Origin: GCA-2684655 sp051278165
GTDB lineage: Bacteria; Planctomycetota; UBA1135; UBA2386
Direction of reading: 5' to 3'
DNA length: 7,573 bases
NCBI GenBank assembly: GCA_051278165.1
Contig: JBNMNW010000289.1
Location: 1-7,573, forward strand
Of this stretch, positions 6,350-7,573 are shown in pieces. A program made the translations under genes and the position numbers. The notes under the pieces were generated by a model. It worked only from the letters and a program-made list of their open reading frames with translations. It was not told the origin of the DNA and made no database searches. Position 1 is the first letter of the stretch, and every line of letters starts with the position of its first letter.

Positions 6350-7114
6350 ATGACCCCAGACAAGAAACTCGAATCGGAGCTAAAGCGGCAAACGCGCTTC
6401 GCGGAACTGGCGCACGTCGTGTCATGCGCCTCGACCCAAGATCTTGCCGCTCAGGAACCTACGATCAGCGACGGGACATCCGGCGACGCCGTATTTTGGG
6501 CCGATCACCAAACCAAAGGTCGAGGTCGACAGCAGCGAAATTGGGATGACGAGGCCGGGCTAGATTTAGCAATAACGCTGCGAGTCACCACCAAGCTAGA
6601 CAACCCGCTTGCCCTGCCGGCGGCGCTTCCAGTAGCCGTTCTGCAAGCCTGCGAGCCAATCGCCAGGCAGCCCCTGCGCATTAAGTGGCCTAACGATGTC
6701 TACGCCCAGGATCGCAAACTGTCGGGTGTGTTGATCGATCGCGACACCGCTCGGCCGGACACATACCGAATCGGAGTTGGCATCAACGTCAACCGCATGA
6801 AGTTTGATGGCGCGCTCGCCGACATCGGCACGTCACTGGCGCTGCTCAGTGGCGAGCAACAGGACCGGCATGCGCTGCTGCTGCAGTTAGCGACGCGCGT
6901 TGACACGATGATTGCAGCGATCGAACGCGGCGACCTTTGCGACCATGAGGACCTGTTCCGCGAACGGCTCGGCCTGCTCGGCGAACGGGTCGAGGTGCAG
7001 GCGAGAGAGACGGTGGTCGGCACGCTGACAGCAATCGACTTCGGCAATCTGGTGCTCGATGGGCGAGTCGCCGTGCCTCTCGCGATCGTTCGTTCGCTGC
7101 GTCGTGCGACGTAG
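6350..7114 (+). CDS. birA: Biotin--protein ligase, monofunctional (no DNA-binding domain)
   Basis: The enzyme makes biotinyl-5'-AMP from biotin and ATP and moves biotin to the carrier-domain lysine of acetyl-CoA carboxylase and related carboxylases. It is cytoplasmic, 254 residues. The catalytic domain motifs are 'SCASTQDLA' (25-33, the STNDxA region), 'TKGRGRQQRNW' (55-65, adenylate-binding loop), 'KWPNDVYAQDRKLSGVLID' (112-130, biotin-binding lysine and following strand) and 'GVGINVN' (142-148). The C-terminal SH3-like domain is present (about 205-250, 'RLGLLGERVEVQ ... GTLTAIDFGNLVLDG'). The winged-helix domain of E. coli BirA is absent, so it should not itself repress biotin genes. Start: the frame is open back to 6167, but ATG 6350 has AGGA (6337-6340) nine bases upstream, gives the usual family length and avoids overlap with the glycosyltransferase gene. 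It is divergent from that gene. No coaX or type III pantothenate kinase neighbour, common for this family, lies in the window. Confidence 0.93.
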   Translation: MTPDKKLESELKRQTRFAELAHVVSCASTQDLAAQEPTISDGTSGDAVFWADHQTKGRGRQQRNWDDEAGLDLAITLRVTTKLDNPLALPAALPVAVLQACEPIARQPLRIKWPNDVYAQDRKLSGVLIDRDTARPDTYRIGVGINVNRMKFDGALADIGTSLALLSGEQQDRHALLLQLATRVDTMIAAIERGDLCDHEDLFRERLGLLGERVEVQARETVVGTLTAIDFGNLVLDGRVAVPLAIVRSLRRAT

Positions 7115-7188
7115 AAGGGCGTAGAAAGAACGGTCCGACTGCCAGGCTCGTGCGTTCCGATGCAGGTTGGGGAGCGACTACGGAGGCT

Positions 7189-7200
7189 AATCAGCTGATT
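7189..7200. repeat. 12-bp perfect palindrome
   Basis: AATCAGCTGATT reads the same on both strands and begins 74 bp past the biotin ligase stop. With no loop it is a poor terminator; it could be a protein-binding site or chance. No function is assigned. Confidence 0.4.
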
Positions 7201-7334
7201 CGGCGAGGCTTTCGAGCGCCTAAATGCGCAGGACCAGCCACCGCATGAGCTTTTCAACGGGCTACCAACAAACTCGCTCCAACTAACGCCAAAAATGGTG
7301 CCACCGCGCGGCGCTGAAGATGTTGTTTCTTGTC

Positions 7335-7366
7335 CAGGCACCGTACCGACAGGCACCGTACCGACA
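7335..7366. repeat. 15-bp tandem direct repeat, two exact copies, next to a small hairpin
   Basis: GGCACCGTACCGACA occurs twice head to tail (7337-7351 and 7352-7366), with two further matching bases on the left. The second copy's GTACC pairs with GGTAC at 7370-7374 across a 7-base loop. GGTGCC at 7297-7302 can also pair with the GGCACC of either copy. Such a palindrome-rich direct repeat in non-coding DNA resembles a REP-like or small dispersed element, but only this locus can be seen. Confidence 0.6.
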
Positions 7367-7573
7367 AGTGGTACCAACAGAGCCATCGTTTCGTGCAGCG
7401 GGCCAGGCGGCAGAGCGAACACGTTGGGCGACATCGTCAGCAAGTAGGTGCGCCACCCGAAGTGCTCGAAACGGGTGGAAATAGCGTAAACGCACGCCTC
7501 GTCGGAAGCAGCATCGCAACCCGTATCGCAATGCAAACAACCACCAAATATCACTGGAGCGCCGGTTCTTGCG

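Larger units (their letters stand above)
7115..7573. other. 459 bp with no convincing intact gene
   Basis: No frame on either strand gives a protein I recognise. Plus-strand frames close quickly after the biotin ligase stop. A minus-strand frame is open from the right edge but continues deep into the biotin ligase gene, so it cannot be a normal gene over its whole length. The stretch holds a 12-bp palindrome (7189-7200), a 15-bp tandem duplication (7335-7366) and, on the minus strand, a short segment (7378-7470) with codon-like base composition that may be the tail of a broken gene entering from the right. Confidence 0.6.

Noticed and set aside
6246..6425. A 60-residue N-terminal extension of the glycosyltransferase starting at 6425
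   Set aside because: It would overlap the biotin ligase start and cover both inverted repeats, carries no domain signal such as a SAM-binding motif, and a good ribosome binding site supports ATG 6245.
7201..7300. An integron attC-like site, suggested by TAAC and CCAAC strings near 7260-7290
   Set aside because: No paired core sites or matching inverted arms were found, and there is no integrase or cassette gene.
6700..7554. A 284-codon minus-strand open frame over the biotin ligase and the right-hand spacer
   Set aside because: More than half of it is antisense to a well-supported biotin ligase gene and is Ser/Arg/Thr-rich there. Only the right-hand piece has any coding character, reported separately as a possible remnant.

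Overview
The window looks like a piece of a moderately GC-rich chromosome, probably from a planctomycete (Planctomycetota). This is inference. The strongest pointer is the C-terminal domain of the large haloperoxidase-like protein, with its 'GxPxxGxxxxxxVxG ... LPGFDLTGIGMPGC ... IPN ... QAxxxDxPANxxGLxxSHVG' pattern. I associate that domain with secreted proteins of uncultured and Poly30-like planctomycetes. The absence of a Shine-Dalgarno sequence on that gene and the TPR-rich glycosyltransferase module fit as well. No rRNA, tRNA, CRISPR array, insertion sequence or phage gene was seen.

Layout from left to right. (1) The 5' part of a small membrane protein gene on the minus strand runs off the left edge (1-302). 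(2) A divergent spacer of about 210 bp follows. (3) Next is a complete plus-strand gene for a secreted vanadium-dependent haloperoxidase / PAP2-superfamily protein (514-2811). (4) A convergent spacer of about 300 bp holds no gene but several perfect stem-loops, two of which enclose the stop codons of the flanking genes. (5) A two-gene minus-strand operon is read right to left: a multidomain glycosyltransferase with C-terminal TPRs (6245 to 3777), then a small four-TPR protein (3742 to 3107). (6) A 104-bp divergent promoter region (6246-6349) carries two perfect 7-5-7 inverted repeats whose centres are 42 bp apart. (7) A complete plus-strand biotin-protein ligase gene without the DNA-binding domain follows (6350-7114). 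(8) The last 459 bp have no convincing gene. They contain a 12-bp palindrome, a 15-bp tandem duplication and a possible broken gene tail entering from the right.

How the genes work together. The glycosyltransferase and the TPR protein are most likely co-transcribed; only 34 bp separate them. The glycosyltransferase belongs to the GT2 / SunS-like group (GT-A fold followed by TPRs), so sugar transfer to a protein or surface polymer is the likely job. Its first 380 residues look like relics of a SAM methyltransferase (C-terminal half only) and of a second, DxD-less GT-A domain. The biotin ligase is a housekeeping enzyme that loads biotin onto acyl-CoA carboxylase carrier domains. It shares its promoter region with the glycosyltransferase but no obvious pathway. 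The haloperoxidase stands alone as a transcription unit.

No complete novel defence or mobile system is visible. The items most worth a second look are the architecture of the glycosyltransferase, the paired inverted repeats in its promoter region, and the stem-loops over stop codons.
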